64,000 nt of DNA. Origin: Micromonospora echinofusca (GTDB lineage Bacteria > Actinomycetota > Actinomycetes > Mycobacteriales > Micromonosporaceae). Under the pieces are notes generated by a model that saw only the letters and a program-made list of their open reading frames with translations, did not search any database and had not been told where the DNA came from. A program made the position numbers and the translations under genes. Shown here piece by piece: positions 24,971 to 34,252 of this stretch. The number at the start of each line of letters is the position of its first letter. Position 1 is the stretch's first letter. The stretch is from positions 6,599,001-6,663,000 of the forward strand of contig NZ_LT607733.1 of the NCBI RefSeq assembly GCF_900091445.1, written 5' to 3'.

Positions 24971-25948
24971 TCAGCCGGTGGTGAGCAGCACCTTGCCGAC
25001 GTGGTCGTTCGACTCGACCAGCCGGTGCGCCCGCGCCGCCTCGGTCATCGGCACCCGGCGGTCCACGACCGGCCGGACCGCGCCCGACTCGACCAGCGGC
25101 CACACCTCCTCGCGGACGCCGCGGACGATCTCGGCCTTCTCGTCCAGCGGCCGGGAGCGCAGCGCGGTGGCCGTGATCGTGCCCCGCTTGGCCAGCAGCG
25201 CCCCGAGGTCCAGCTCGCCCTTGCGGCCGCCCTGCATGCCGATCACCACCAGCCGGCCGCCCGTGGCCAGCGCCGCCACGTTCCGGGGCAGGTAGGCGGC
25301 GCCCATGATGTCGAGGATGACGTCCGCGCCCCGACCGCCGGTGACCCGCCGGACCTCCTGGACGAAGTCCTGCTCGCGGTAGTCGATCGTGTGCGCCGCG
25401 CCCAGTTTCCGCAGCCGCTCGTGCTTGGCGGCCCGCGCGGTGACCGCCACGGTGGCGCCGAGCGCGACCGCGAGCTGGATCGCGAAGGTGCCGATCCCGC
25501 TGCCGCCGCCGTGCAGCAGCAGCGTCTCGCCCTTGGCGAGCCCGGCCACCCGCACCACGTTCGACCAGACCGTGCAGGCGACCTCGGGCAGCGCTGCCGC
25601 GTCGACAACGTCGACGCCGGCCGGCACCGGCAGGAGCTGCCCGGCCGGCACCGCCACCCGCTCCGCGTAGCCGCCGCCGGCCAGCAGCGCGCAGACCTCC
25701 CGGCCCACCTCCCAGCCGGCCACGTCGGGGCCGATCGCGCTGATCACCCCGGAGCACTCCAGCCCGGGGTACGCGGACGTGCCGGGCGGCGGCGGATAGT
25801 GCCCCTGCCGTTGCAGCAGGTCGGCCCGGTTCACCGCGCTGGCCCGCACGTCGACGATCACCTCGCCCGGCCCGGGCTCGGGATCGGGCACCTCGCTCCA
25901 GACCAGTGCGTCGGGTCCGCCGGGCTCCGGGATCGTCATCGCGCGCAT
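24971..25948 (-). CDS. Zinc-free NAD(P)H quinone oxidoreductase, PIG3-type MDR
   Basis: 325 residues, medium-chain dehydrogenase/reductase fold. SAVNRADLLQRQGHYP, LECSGVI, VWSNVVRVAGL and the NADPH site LLHGGGSGIGTFAIQLA match quinone oxidoreductases of the PIG3/Qor branch, lacking catalytic zinc ligands. It reduces quinones with NADPH. Placed next to soxR, a typical SoxR-type target by function, but it is convergent and no SoxR dyad is seen before its own start. Confidence 0.88.
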   Translation of the reverse strand: MRAMTIPEPGGPDALVWSEVPDPEPGPGEVIVDVRASAVNRADLLQRQGHYPPPPGTSAYPGLECSGVISAIGPDVAGWEVGREVCALLAGGGYAERVAVPAGQLLPVPAGVDVVDAAALPEVACTVWSNVVRVAGLAKGETLLLHGGGSGIGTFAIQLAVALGATVAVTARAAKHERLRKLGAAHTIDYREQDFVQEVRRVTGGRGADVILDIMGAAYLPRNVAALATGGRLVVIGMQGGRKGELDLGALLAKRGTITATALRSRPLDEKAEIVRGVREEVWPLVESGAVRPVVDRRVPMTEAARAHRLVESNDHVGKVLLTTG

Positions 25949-25957
25949 GTTCCGTGT

Positions 25958-26509
25958 CTACCCCACCCGTCCGTCGGTCCACGCCCGGGCCAGGATTTCG
26001 TCCACCGTCCGCGCCGGGGTCAGCGCCGAGCTGTCGAGCCAGAGCCCGATCCGGGGCGTCTCCGCCCGGAACTCCGCGTCCAGCGCGGCGACCGGCCAGT
26101 CCCCGTATCCCTTCTTCTCCCGTGCGTCCTCGCGGGCGGCGACGACCTCGGGGCTCGGCGCGAGCACCACGACCGCCAGCGGCCGGTGCCGGACGCGGTC
26201 GACCATCGCCGGCAGCTCCGCGCCGAGGATCACGTCCTGCAACACCACGGTGAAGCCGGCGGCGGCGTACCGGTCCGCCGCCGCCGCGGCGAGGTCGTAG
26301 CGCAGCCGCAACTGCCGCCACGCCTCCGCCGACGGCGCGGCGGTCATCTCCTCCCGCCCGCTGACCACCATCCGTCGGAACACGTCGCCGCGCAGGTGCA
26401 CCGCGCGGGGCAACCGCCGGGCCAGCGCCTCGGCCACGGTGGACTTTCCGGCGGCCATGATCCCGCTGATCAGCACCACCGACGGGCTCTCCCACACGCC
26501 GCCGATCAT
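25958..26509 (-). CDS. P-loop kinase / phosphotransferase (AAA_33 or chloramphenicol-phosphotransferase-like)
   Basis: 183 residues. Walker A is SGIMAAGKSTVAEAL near residue 15; LRGDVFRRMV resembles the acceptor-binding Asp region of zeta-toxin/CPT-like kinases, followed by VVLQDVILG and LAVVVLAPSPEVVAAR (lid). A small cytosolic ATP-dependent kinase of unknown substrate. It lies 9 bases upstream of the quinone reductase in the same direction and may be cotranscribed. Confidence 0.78.
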   Translation of the reverse strand: MIGGVWESPSVVLISGIMAAGKSTVAEALARRLPRAVHLRGDVFRRMVVSGREEMTAAPSAEAWRQLRLRYDLAAAAADRYAAAGFTVVLQDVILGAELPAMVDRVRHRPLAVVVLAPSPEVVAAREDAREKKGYGDWPVAALDAEFRAETPRIGLWLDSSALTPARTVDEILARAWTDGRVG

Positions 26510-26592
26510 CCCAGGGCGGGTGCCGTGCCCGCTCGCCCGCAGCGGGTCCGTGGCAGACTAGGCACGGTCGCGTACCTCACGGGCGCGGCGCG

Positions 26593-26679
26593 GGAGGGTT
26601 CGCCTAGTGGCCGATGGCGCTGGTCTTGAAAACCGGTAAGGCAGCGATGTCTTCGTGGGTTCGAATCCCACACCCTCCG
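26593..26679 (+). tRNA. tRNA-Ser (anticodon TGA)
   Basis: Acceptor arms 26593-26599 and 26672-26678 pair perfectly, discriminator G at 26679. Anticodon TGA lies in the loop CTTGAAA closed by CTGGT/ACCGG, the long variable arm expected of tRNA-Ser is present, and the T-loop reads GGGTTCGAATCCC. CCA is not encoded. Confidence 0.95.
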
Positions 26680-26744
26680 CTTCATTCGATCTCCGGTCGA
26701 GCAGCTCAGCCCCGGGTTTCTAGGCCGGGGCCGCTGCGCCGGAA

Positions 26745-26848
26745 CCTCGACGGCCGGCGGTGTAGTCCCCCACCTCGATACCACACAGGTATTTTTATGC
26801 CTGGCAGGTATCAGCGTTCGGCGGCAGTGGCTCATCGGCTTCTGTGAC
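26745..26848. repeat. Dispersed AT-core repeat, family 2, copy 2 (inverted)
   Basis: Reverse complement of copy 1 at 13143-13253. The core 26777-26812 has the same 36-base length, GATACC/GGTATC outer dyad and the reverse complement of the GGCATAAAAATACC centre. Outer arms differ from copy 1 but still pair over 6 bases, and an inner CAGG/CCTG pair appears. It lies between tRNA-Ser and the PEBP gene. Confidence 0.75.
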
Positions 26849-26959
26849 CCCTTCGCCCGGGGAACGGCTCGGCGATCACCACCGCCCCGGTTCGATCGCG
26901 GGCGCCGACGGGGTAAGAAGGGGGCGGAGAGACAACCGCGCACCGGAAGGACTGCCCCG

Positions 26960-27493
26960 ATGACCCTGGAACGACCGATCGCCCCGGACCCGTACGAGCT
27001 GCTGCCGACCGTCCCGTCGTTCACCCTGACCAGTGACGACGTGCAGAACGGCGAGCCGATGGACGCCGCGTACGCCCACGGCAGCGTCGGCGGCGACAAC
27101 GTCTCGCCGCAGCTCACCTGGTCCGGTTTCCCGGCCGAGACCAAGGGGTTCGTGGTGACGTGCTTCGACCCGGACGCGCCGACGGGCAGCGGGTTCTGGC
27201 ACTGGGTGCTGGTCAACCTGCCGGCCGGCGTGACCCGGCTGCCGCGCGGCGCGGCCGGGGACGACCTCGGCGACGCCTTCACGGTCCGCAACGACTACGG
27301 CGAGCAGGGCTACGGCGGTGCCGCCCCGCCCGCCGGCGACCGGCCGCACCGCTACGTCTTCGCGGTGCACGCCCTGGACGTGGAGCGCCTCGACGTCACC
27401 CCCGACGCGACCCCCGCCTACGTCGGCTTCAACCTGGCCTTCCACACCCTGGCGCGGGCCGTGATCCGCCCGACCTTCCAGGTCAAGGACTGA
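26960..27493 (+). CDS. YbhB/YbcL-family (PEBP-like) protein
   Basis: 177 residues. [49 protein letters not shown] and [17 protein letters not shown] are the ligand-pocket motifs of the phosphatidylethanolamine-binding protein fold (DPDxP and HRY). No signal peptide is evident. Role of bacterial members is uncertain; some inhibit kinases or proteases in other organisms. ATG 26960 with GGAAGGA upstream. Confidence 0.88.
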   Translation: MTLERPIAPDPYELLPTVPSFTLTSDDVQNGEPMDAAYAHGSVGGDNVSPQLTWSGFPAETKGFVVTCFDPDAPTGSGFWHWVLVNLPAGVTRLPRGAAGDDLGDAFTVRNDYGEQGYGGAAPPAGDRPHRYVFAVHALDVERLDVTPDATPAYVGFNLAFHTLARAVIRPTFQVKD

Positions 27494-27515
27494 CCCGGGC
27501 CGGGATGGGAGACGG

Positions 27516-28226
27516 TCAGGAGGGTACGCGGGCCACGGCGAAGACGGACTGCCCGAACGGGGGCAGGAGGCGCTGCTCGGCCGCCTTGGTGACGGGGAGC
27601 ACCAGGGTGTCGTAGACCTTGACCATCGGGCCCTCCTTCGGCATCAGCCGGAAGACCTTGGTCGCCATGAAGTAGCCGATCAGGCCGAGCGCGTTCGCGT
27701 AGTGGATCTTCTCCACCGTCAGGCCGGCGTCGGTCATCGCGGCGGCCAAGGTCTTCTTCGTGTAGCGGCGTACGTGGCCGGTGGCGATGTCCGCCGGGCT
27801 CATCGCGAACTGGAACGCCGGCACGATGATGATGACGTTGCCGCCGGGTCGGACCAGGTCGCGCATGCTGCGCAGCGCGCCCACGTGGTCCTCGATGTGC
27901 TCCAGCACGTTGTACGACACCGCGGCGCTGTAGTCGCCCCGGTCGGGGTGCGGCAGCAGCATCTGCCGGACCTCGATGTGGGGCTGGTCGGCCAGCCGCT
28001 CCTTCAGCGAGACGAGCCGGTCCGGGTCGGCCTCGGTGGCGGTGAACCGGGGCAGCCGCTCCGCCCACTCCAGCGCGTAGTCGCCGAGCCCGCTGCCGAT
28101 CTCGATCGGGTCGTCACCGAGGTACGGCAGGGCCAACTCGACGAACCAGCGGCGGTGGTTGACCGCCGTCGCGAGGCCCTCCAGGACCTCGGACTGCACG
28201 CGCTGATCCCCAGTGATTTCTGCCAT
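27516..28226 (-). CDS. Class I SAM-dependent methyltransferase
   Basis: 236 residues. SAM motif I is IEIGSGLGDYALEWA, acidic motif TEADPDRL, motif post-I/II YNVLEHIEDHVGALRS and PGGNVIIIVPAF. ATG 28226 is supported by GAGGA 8 bases upstream. The tail ends with a conserved GQSVFAVARVPS. It is divergent from the large membrane protein; glycan-assembly loci often contain such a pair, so a sugar or lipid acceptor is possible (inference). Confidence 0.87.
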   Translation of the reverse strand: MAEITGDQRVQSEVLEGLATAVNHRRWFVELALPYLGDDPIEIGSGLGDYALEWAERLPRFTATEADPDRLVSLKERLADQPHIEVRQMLLPHPDRGDYSAAVSYNVLEHIEDHVGALRSMRDLVRPGGNVIIIVPAFQFAMSPADIATGHVRRYTKKTLAAAMTDAGLTVEKIHYANALGLIGYFMATKVFRLMPKEGPMVKVYDTLVLPVTKAAEQRLLPPFGQSVFAVARVPS

Positions 28227-28438
28227 GCGTCGATTCCTCACGATATGAACTCGACCCGCGCCTGGACCGACAGAGTGAATCATCCGCACTGGCGGCAGAA
28301 AAATCGGGGCACCCGGGGTGGCCGAAATGCGGTCGGAGGTTGGCACGTGATCGGCGGTCGGCGAACCCGGCACATAGTACGCCAGTACCCCGAAACATGT
28401 CACGGCGGCGCCATAGCCTGACTACTCTACGAATCGTC

Positions 28439-30259
28439 ATGACTACTCCTGAATCGGGCCTCCCCGCCGGCGGGTCAGGGCCCGGGGTGTCGGCGGACGA
28501 GCCCGACCGGGGCGTACGGGCCTGGCAGGGGTGGTGGGTCGACGCCGCCGCCGTGGCGAGCTTCGTGGCGCTGGGCTTCTGGGTGACCGCGCGGCTCTGG
28601 CTGCGCCCGTCGCACGGCATCCGGGACAACCGCACGGACCAGTCGCAGTTCGAGTGGATGATGGCGCACGGCGCGCGGGTGCTGACCGATTTTGTTGATC
28701 CATTCACCTCCGACCGGATGAACGTGCCGGAGAGCGTGAATCTCATGGCAAATACGTCCGTATTATCCGTATCTCTGCCAATGACGCCCGTCACGCTCCT
28801 GCTGGGCACCCGGGCGTCGTTTCTGCTCTTCCTCACGCTGGGCATGATCGCCACGGCCACGGCCTGGTACTTCCTGCTGTCCCGGGTCGTCGTCGACAGC
28901 CGGGGGCCGGCCTGGCTCGGCGCCGCCTTCTGCGCGTACGCGCCCGCGATGGTCTCGCACGCCAACGCGCACCCCAACATCGTCTCGCAGTACGTGGTGC
29001 CCCTGATCGTCTGGCGCACCCTGCGACTCGCCGAGCCAGGGCGCTGGCTGCGCAACGGGCTGCTGCTCGCGCTGGTCATCGTGTGGCAGGCCTTCCTCAA
29101 CCTCGAGGTGCTGCTGATGACCGCCATCGGGCTGGGCGTGGTCGTCGGGGCGCTCGCCCTCGGCCGACCCGGGTTGCGCCGCCGGGCCCGGCCGTTCCTC
29201 GCGGGGCTGGGGGTGGCCGCCGCCGGGGCGCTGGTGGTGCTCGCGTACCCGCTGTACGTCCAGTTCTTCGGCCCGGGGGCCTACAACGGGCTGTCCCGGC
29301 TGATCCGGGGCTACTCGACGGACCTCGCGTCGTTCGTGGCGTACTCGCGGGAGTCCCTGGCCGGCGACGCCCGCAGCGCGCAGGGGCTGGCGAAGAACCC
29401 CACCGAGGAGAATGCCTTCTTCGGCTGGCCGCTTGTGGTGCTCGTCGTCGCCCTGTTCTGGTGGCTGCGCGACAACGTCGTGGTACGCGGCCTCGCCGTC
29501 CTCGCGCTCCTCTTCGGCCTGCTCTCCCTCGGGCGGGAGGTGCAGCTGGGCGGCAGGGAAACCGGGATACCCGGCCCGTGGGCGGCGCTGGAGAACCTGC
29601 CCGTCCTGCACTCGGTGGTGCCGACCCGGTGGGCGCTGGCGATCACCCCGATCGTCGGGGTGCTGCTCGCGTACGGGGTGGAGCACGTACGCGCCCTGGC
29701 CGCCCGGCACCCGCGGGCACGCCCGCAGATCCGTTTCGCCACCGCCACGGTCCTGGCCATGGCCCTGCTGCCGATCCTGCCGACCCCGCTGCCCACCACC
29801 CGGCTGGAGCCCGTACCCGACTTCGTCACCTCGGGCGCCTGGCGGCCGTACGTGGAGGGCGGGCGGAGCATCGTGACCCTGCCACTGCCCGACACCCACT
29901 ACGCCGATCCGCTGCGCTGGTCGGCGCGGACCGGGCTGGACATGCCCATCGCCCGCGGCTACTTCCTCGGCCCGGACACCCGCCCCGGCCGCGACCGGGT
30001 GGCCCTGTTCTCCGCGCCGCCCCGCCCCACCAGCGAGTTCTTCGGCGAGATCCGGCGAACCGGCGCGGTGCCGCCGATCACCCCGCAGGCGCGGGTCGAC
30101 GCGGTCGGTGACCTGCGGTACTGGCGGGCGGGCGCGGTCGTGCTCGGGCCGCACCGGCAGGCCGACGCGCTGCGCCGGGGCATGACCGAGCTGACCGGCG
30201 TCCATCCCACGTACACCGGAGGGGTCTGGCTCTGGGACGTGCGCCCGCTCACGGACTGA
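28439..30259 (+). CDS. Large polytopic membrane protein, GT-C-like, unknown function
   Basis: 606 residues, about 10 to 12 transmembrane segments from residue 35 to 440, then an extracytoplasmic C-terminal domain of about 160 residues. Loop 1 carries DNRTDQSQFEWMMAHG, an acidic motif where GT-C enzymes place catalytic or metal residues, and DPFTSDRMNVPESVNLM is conserved-looking. I judge it a polyprenyl-sugar-dependent transferase or an arabinofuranosyl-like enzyme of unassigned type. ATG 28439. Codon usage in its first 130 codons includes some rare AT-ending codons. Confidence 0.75.
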   Translation: MTTPESGLPAGGSGPGVSADEPDRGVRAWQGWWVDAAAVASFVALGFWVTARLWLRPSHGIRDNRTDQSQFEWMMAHGARVLTDFVDPFTSDRMNVPESVNLMANTSVLSVSLPMTPVTLLLGTRASFLLFLTLGMIATATAWYFLLSRVVVDSRGPAWLGAAFCAYAPAMVSHANAHPNIVSQYVVPLIVWRTLRLAEPGRWLRNGLLLALVIVWQAFLNLEVLLMTAIGLGVVVGALALGRPGLRRRARPFLAGLGVAAAGALVVLAYPLYVQFFGPGAYNGLSRLIRGYSTDLASFVAYSRESLAGDARSAQGLAKNPTEENAFFGWPLVVLVVALFWWLRDNVVVRGLAVLALLFGLLSLGREVQLGGRETGIPGPWAALENLPVLHSVVPTRWALAITPIVGVLLAYGVEHVRALAARHPRARPQIRFATATVLAMALLPILPTPLPTTRLEPVPDFVTSGAWRPYVEGGRSIVTLPLPDTHYADPLRWSARTGLDMPIARGYFLGPDTRPGRDRVALFSAPPRPTSEFFGEIRRTGAVPPITPQARVDAVGDLRYWRAGAVVLGPHRQADALRRGMTELTGVHPTYTGGVWLWDVRPLTD

Positions 30260-30310
30260 CGCCGGCGGGATCGGGGCGTGGGGAGCGGCGGCGTGCCGGA
30301 CGGCCGGTCG

Positions 30311-31126
30311 TCAGGTCTGGCGGACGCAGCAGCCCTGGCAGATCTTGGGCTTGGGGAGGGTGAACGCGAGGCAGCAGGTGCGCCGCTGCACGGTCGGCTC
30401 GCCGTTCGGGCCCGGGACCAGTTCCACCAGGTCGGCGAGGTCGAGCGCGCCGAGCAGCGTCTCGATCGTCTCGACCGACGAGCCGGGCAGGGCGTCGGCG
30501 GCCCGGAGGATGCCGTGGGCGATGCCCGAGGCCACCGACCCGAGCAGGGTGCGCGCGCCGATGCGGACCTCGGCCTGGATCGCGGCCACCATGGGGGCCA
30601 GGTGGGTGTCGAGCAGCGAGGCCCGGAGCGCCCGGAGCAGTTCCGCCTCGTCCGCGACGACGCGCACCTCGGGCAGCCCGGCGAGCGCCAGCGGGTCGCC
30701 CGGCAGGACCGCGACCGTGGTCGAGTGGCGCAGGCCCATGGTGAGCAGTGGCCGGTGGTCCTCGAAGTGGATCAGCACGTCGGCCGGGTCCAGCAGCGGA
30801 ACCCGGCGGGCCGAGGCCCAGCCCAGCACCACGGGCAGCGCCGTCCAGTAGCTGTACGACTTCCAGGCCAGCGCGGCGCACGCGTGCGGGGTGCCACCCC
30901 AACGCGAGGCGGCCGAACGCAGGAAGTCGGGCAGGAGAGCGCCGCCGACCAGCGCGGTGGCCGGCTGCCAGCCGAACTCGTCGTGCACCAGCAGGCCGGG
31001 CGCGAGACCGGGCACGTCGTCCGTGCCGAACATCGCGCGCATCGTGGCGGTGACCGGCGCCAGCGGCGCGGCGGCCACGTCCCGCTCCGGCAGCACCGCT
31101 GTCACTGGACTCACCCGCCCCCTCAT
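30311..31126 (-). CDS. FhuF-like (2Fe-2S) ferric-siderophore reductase
   Basis: 271 residues. The C-terminus RRTCCLAFTLPKPKICQGCC provides four cysteines in the CC-x10-C-x2-C pattern of FhuF-type ferric iron reductases; upstream WKSYSYWTALPVVLGWAS and a helical body agree. It would release iron from imported siderophore in the cytoplasm. ATG 31126, or GTG 31114 preceded by GGGGGC. An IdeR/DtxR-type box lies 32 bases before the start, so iron repression is expected. Confidence 0.85.
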   Translation of the reverse strand: MRGRVSPVTAVLPERDVAAAPLAPVTATMRAMFGTDDVPGLAPGLLVHDEFGWQPATALVGGALLPDFLRSAASRWGGTPHACAALAWKSYSYWTALPVVLGWASARRVPLLDPADVLIHFEDHRPLLTMGLRHSTTVAVLPGDPLALAGLPEVRVVADEAELLRALRASLLDTHLAPMVAAIQAEVRIGARTLLGSVASGIAHGILRAADALPGSSVETIETLLGALDLADLVELVPGPNGEPTVQRRTCCLAFTLPKPKICQGCCVRQT

Positions 31127-31157
31127 CGCCGTCGCCGGGCGGTACGCCCGTCACTGG

Positions 31158-31176
31158 TAAGGCTAGCCTAACCACA
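31158..31176 (-). promoter_or_regulatory. IdeR/DtxR-type iron box
   Basis: TAAGGCTAGCCTAACCACA matches the 19-base IdeR consensus TWAGGTWAGSCTWACCTWA at 15 of 19 positions by my count, with the central TAGCCTAACC intact. It sits directly upstream of the FhuF-like gene. Confidence 0.75.
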
Positions 31177-31389
31177 GTCTGTGCGGTAAGGGAAGCCTCG
31201 CCTCTGTCGGATCAGGAGGGGCCGGTCACTTCGCCCACTGGTCGGCGTACTACCCGACCCCCGGGCGGAAAACCCGCCCCAGTATCGACAGTCATCGCTT
31301 CCTGTCAACGTTCGTGTCGGCAAGGTGCCAGTTCCGTGTGCGCGTCGCCACAGAACGTGAAACTGATACTCCCGGCCACGAGGAAGCTG

Positions 31390-32904
31390 ATGACCTCACC
31401 GCTCGATCGGGCTGCCGACTCCTTCGCCGCCGAGGTCGCCCGGCACCGCACAGGTCGGGGGCTGTCCAAGAAGCAGCTCGCTACCCTGATGCGCTTCGAC
31501 CCGTCGTACGTCAGCCACGTCGAGGGGCGGCGGCACCGCCCCACCGAGGACTTCGCGCGCCGCGCCGAGGCCGTGCTGGAGGCCAGCGGCGCCATCTGGC
31601 AGCGCTTCAAGGAGTACGACGAGCTGCGCCACGCCCGGGCCGAGCGGGCGCACCGGGAACCACCCGTACCCGGGCAGTGGATGCCGCCCGGCACCGGCCT
31701 GATCGTCGAGCGGGAACTCGCCACCCTCACCCACCTGGACGACGCCTACCGCTGCGTCATCCGGCGCGAGCTCTACAACGCCGGCACCGAGCCCGTCACC
31801 CGCTACCTGGTGCGGGTCGCCGTCGACCGCTACCCCAACGACCCCGGGCGCTCCAACCTGCACCACCGGGAACACCCGCTGACCTTCGCCGAGCTGCGAC
31901 TACAGGCGTACCGGGAGGACGGGGACGAGCGGGAGGCGATGCACTGGCGGGCCAAGCACGACCGGGACGCCTTCAAGGAACTGTGGCTGCTCTTCGAGAA
32001 CACCGACCGGCGCTTCCCGCTCTACCCCGGCGACCGGGCCACCATCGAGTACGCCTACTGCGTCGGGCACGACAAGTGGGGCCCCTGGTTCCAGCGGGCC
32101 GTCCGGCTGCCCACCCGGCAGATGGCCGTACGCCTGGACTTTCCGGCGGCCCTCGACCCGCAGGTCTGGGGCGCGGAGACCTCGCTCTCGGCGGAGGAGG
32201 GCCCGCTGCGCACGCCGGTCACCAAGCGGGAGGACGCCGACCGGGTGATCTTCGACTGGGCGACCGAGGACCCCCCGCTCAACGCGCGTTACCGGTTGCA
32301 GTGGCGGTTCCGCAGCCGGCCGGAGGCCGAACCGGAGGAGGCCGGGCGGGTCCGACCCAGCGAGCGGATGCGCGGAATCGGCATCGTGCAGCGCGGCGAC
32401 GACCTGCTCCGCCAGCCGGCGCGCCCGTTCGACCTGCCCCGCGAGGAACAGGCGGCCCGGGAGGTGGCCGACCGCCTCGCGGCGACCCTGGTCCGCCTCG
32501 ACGAGCTGCACCCGTTCCGCAAGGGGGTGGGCATCGCCGCCCCGCAGCTCGGCCTCGGCCGGGCGGTGGCGGTCGTCCGGCCCCCCGACCGGTCGGCCGA
32601 CCCGGTCGTGCTGCTCAACCCCCGCGTCGTCGACGCCTCCCCCGACAGCGACGAGCAGTACGAGGGCTGCCTCTCGTTCTTCGACCACCGTGGCCTGGTG
32701 CCCCGGCCGCTGCGGCTCGACGTGGAGCACGCCCAGTACGACGGCAGCCGGATCATCACCTCGTTCGAGTTCGGCATGGCCCGGCTCGTCGCCCACGAGA
32801 TCGACCACCTGGAGGGGCGGCTCTACGTCGACCGGATGGCGCCGGGCGTGCCGCTGGTCCCGGTCGAGGAGTACCGCGAGACCGGCCAGCCCTGGCGCTA
32901 CTGA
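31390..32904 (+). CDS. XRE DNA-binding domain fused to a peptide deformylase domain
   Basis: 504 residues. Residues 12-65 are an XRE helix-turn-helix (LSKKQLATLMRFDPSYVSHV). Residues about 90-275 form a beta-rich domain of unknown type (YRCVIRRELYNAG, DRATIEYAYCVG). Residues about 325-500 are a complete peptide deformylase: motif 1 GVGIAAPQLG, motif 2 EGCLS near 425, motif 3 HEIDH near 469-473, so all metal ligands are kept. Ordinary deformylases are 170-200 residues. ATG 31390 follows GAGGAAG. It may be a regulator that senses N-formyl or ligand-bearing peptides, or an enzyme tethered to DNA; unproved. Confidence 0.88.
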   Translation: MTSPLDRAADSFAAEVARHRTGRGLSKKQLATLMRFDPSYVSHVEGRRHRPTEDFARRAEAVLEASGAIWQRFKEYDELRHARAERAHREPPVPGQWMPPGTGLIVERELATLTHLDDAYRCVIRRELYNAGTEPVTRYLVRVAVDRYPNDPGRSNLHHREHPLTFAELRLQAYREDGDEREAMHWRAKHDRDAFKELWLLFENTDRRFPLYPGDRATIEYAYCVGHDKWGPWFQRAVRLPTRQMAVRLDFPAALDPQVWGAETSLSAEEGPLRTPVTKREDADRVIFDWATEDPPLNARYRLQWRFRSRPEAEPEEAGRVRPSERMRGIGIVQRGDDLLRQPARPFDLPREEQAAREVADRLAATLVRLDELHPFRKGVGIAAPQLGLGRAVAVVRPPDRSADPVVLLNPRVVDASPDSDEQYEGCLSFFDHRGLVPRPLRLDVEHAQYDGSRIITSFEFGMARLVAHEIDHLEGRLYVDRMAPGVPLVPVEEYRETGQPWRY

Positions 32905-32924
32905 CTCCATGCGCCAGCCGGGCG

Positions 32925-32977
32925 GCACGACCACGTCCGCGCGGGTGGGAAGGACGGCCGGGCGGACGTGGTCGTGC
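32925..32977. terminator. Perfect 16-bp hairpin between convergent genes
   Basis: GCACGACCACGTCCGC (32925-32940) and its exact complement (32962-32977) enclose a 21-base loop, 21 bases after the XRE-deformylase stop. First of two tandem stems that probably stop transcription from both sides. Confidence 0.7.
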
Positions 32978-33006
32978 GGGGCGGTGCCGGTCCGCCCGTC
33001 TGGGGG

Positions 33007-33048
33007 ACCGGGGCGCGTGCCCCAGGGGGCAGAGGCACGCGCCCCGGT
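33007..33048. terminator. Perfect 15-bp hairpin between convergent genes
   Basis: ACCGGGGCGCGTGCC (33007-33021) pairs exactly with 33034-33048 around a 12-base loop, 19 bases past the flavohaemoglobin stop on the minus strand. Confidence 0.7.
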
Positions 33049-33066
33049 TCGGGGGGAGGAACGCTT

Positions 33067-34185
33067 CTAGAGGTTGCCGAAGGTGTCGTAGCGGGTGTTC
33101 TCCGGCGGGACACCGTCCTCGGCGAGGACCCGGAGAGTGGCCCGGACCATGCGGGCGGAACCGGAGACGTAACAGTCGTGCGCCGTCCACGGGCCGTACC
33201 GGCTGACCACCTCGGAGACGTCGCCCAGCTCGCCGTCGAAGTCGGGATCCTCGCTGCACGCCGGGGTGACCGACAGCCACGGGTGCGCGGCCACCAGCTC
33301 CTGGAGCCCGGCCAGGCCGTACAGGTCCGCCGCCGTACGGGCGCCGTAGAAGACGTGCACCCAGCGGGTCCGGTTGTAGCCGGCCAGCTCCTCCACCAGC
33401 GCCTTGATCGGAGCCAGCCCGACGCCGCCCGCCACGCAGAGGATGTCCCGCTCCGAGGCGCGGTCCAGGGTCATGGACCCCATCGGCGCCGCCACCCGCA
33501 GCAGGTCGCCGGGCTTCACCCGGCGCACCAGCGCCCCCGACACCCAGCCGGCGCCGGCCGGCGTACGGACGTGGAACTCCAGCAGGTTGTCGTCGTTCGG
33601 GGCGTTCGCCACCGAGTAGGTGCGCCACACCCGGGGAAGGTGGCGGGGCACCTCCAGGCTCACGTACTGCCCGGCCTTCCACGACAGCGGAAACTGCAAC
33701 GCCCGGCAGGTCAGCACGGCCGTGTCCCTGCCGTACCGCTCGTGGGTCAGCACCTCCGCGTGCCAGAACGGCGGGTTGTCGTCGGCAGCCGCGCCGGCCA
33801 GCATCTTCTCCGTGATCGCCGCGTACGCGTCCCGCCACGCCTGGTCGTACTCCAGGTTCCAGCCGTCGCCGGCGACGCTGCGCAGCGCGTCCAGCAGCGC
33901 CACGCCCATGGTCTCGTAGTGCGCCGCGCCGACGTGGTACTTGCGGTGGTCCCGCCCCAGCGCGCGCAGGTACTCGTCGAAGCTCTCCGGGTCGCCGACC
34001 GTCTGGGCGGCGGTGACGATGGCCTCCAGGATCCGGTCGCCCTGCCCGGTCATCTCCACCGGGAAGAGCTTGCGCAGCTCGGGGTCGAGGAGGAAGAGCC
34101 GGGCGTAGAAGTGACCGCTCAGCCGCTCCCGGTGCTCCTCGACCAGGGTCCAGCTCTCCTTCAGCAGCCTTGCGAAGTCGTCCAC
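33067..34185 (-). CDS. Flavohaemoglobin-like protein (globin plus FAD/NAD(P)H reductase)
   Basis: 372 residues. Globin domain 1-135 with proximal-His region GRDHRKYHVGAAHYETMG; FAD domain with RTYSVANAP (RxYS); NAD(P)H domain with VAGGVGLAPIKALVEEL and a final ENTRYDTFGNL. Such enzymes oxidise nitric oxide to nitrate. GTG 34185 is chosen because AGGAG lies 9 bases before; the frame stays open upstream without globin similarity. An inverted repeat (34253-34269) is upstream and may be an operator. Confidence 0.88.
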   Translation of the reverse strand: MDDFARLLKESWTLVEEHRERLSGHFYARLFLLDPELRKLFPVEMTGQGDRILEAIVTAAQTVGDPESFDEYLRALGRDHRKYHVGAAHYETMGVALLDALRSVAGDGWNLEYDQAWRDAYAAITEKMLAGAAADDNPPFWHAEVLTHERYGRDTAVLTCRALQFPLSWKAGQYVSLEVPRHLPRVWRTYSVANAPNDDNLLEFHVRTPAGAGWVSGALVRRVKPGDLLRVAAPMGSMTLDRASERDILCVAGGVGLAPIKALVEELAGYNRTRWVHVFYGARTAADLYGLAGLQELVAAHPWLSVTPACSEDPDFDGELGDVSEVVSRYGPWTAHDCYVSGSARMVRATLRVLAEDGVPPENTRYDTFGNL

Positions 34186-34252
34186 GGGGCGCGCTCCTTC
34201 TCCTGACGGCGGATCGGGCACCCATAGAATGTCCACGGAGCGTGTCGACTGG

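Noticed and set aside
28114..29127. 337-codon minus-strand frame over the membrane protein start
   Set aside because: Mirror frame of the membrane protein and methyltransferase promoter; Ser/Arg-rich with no motif.
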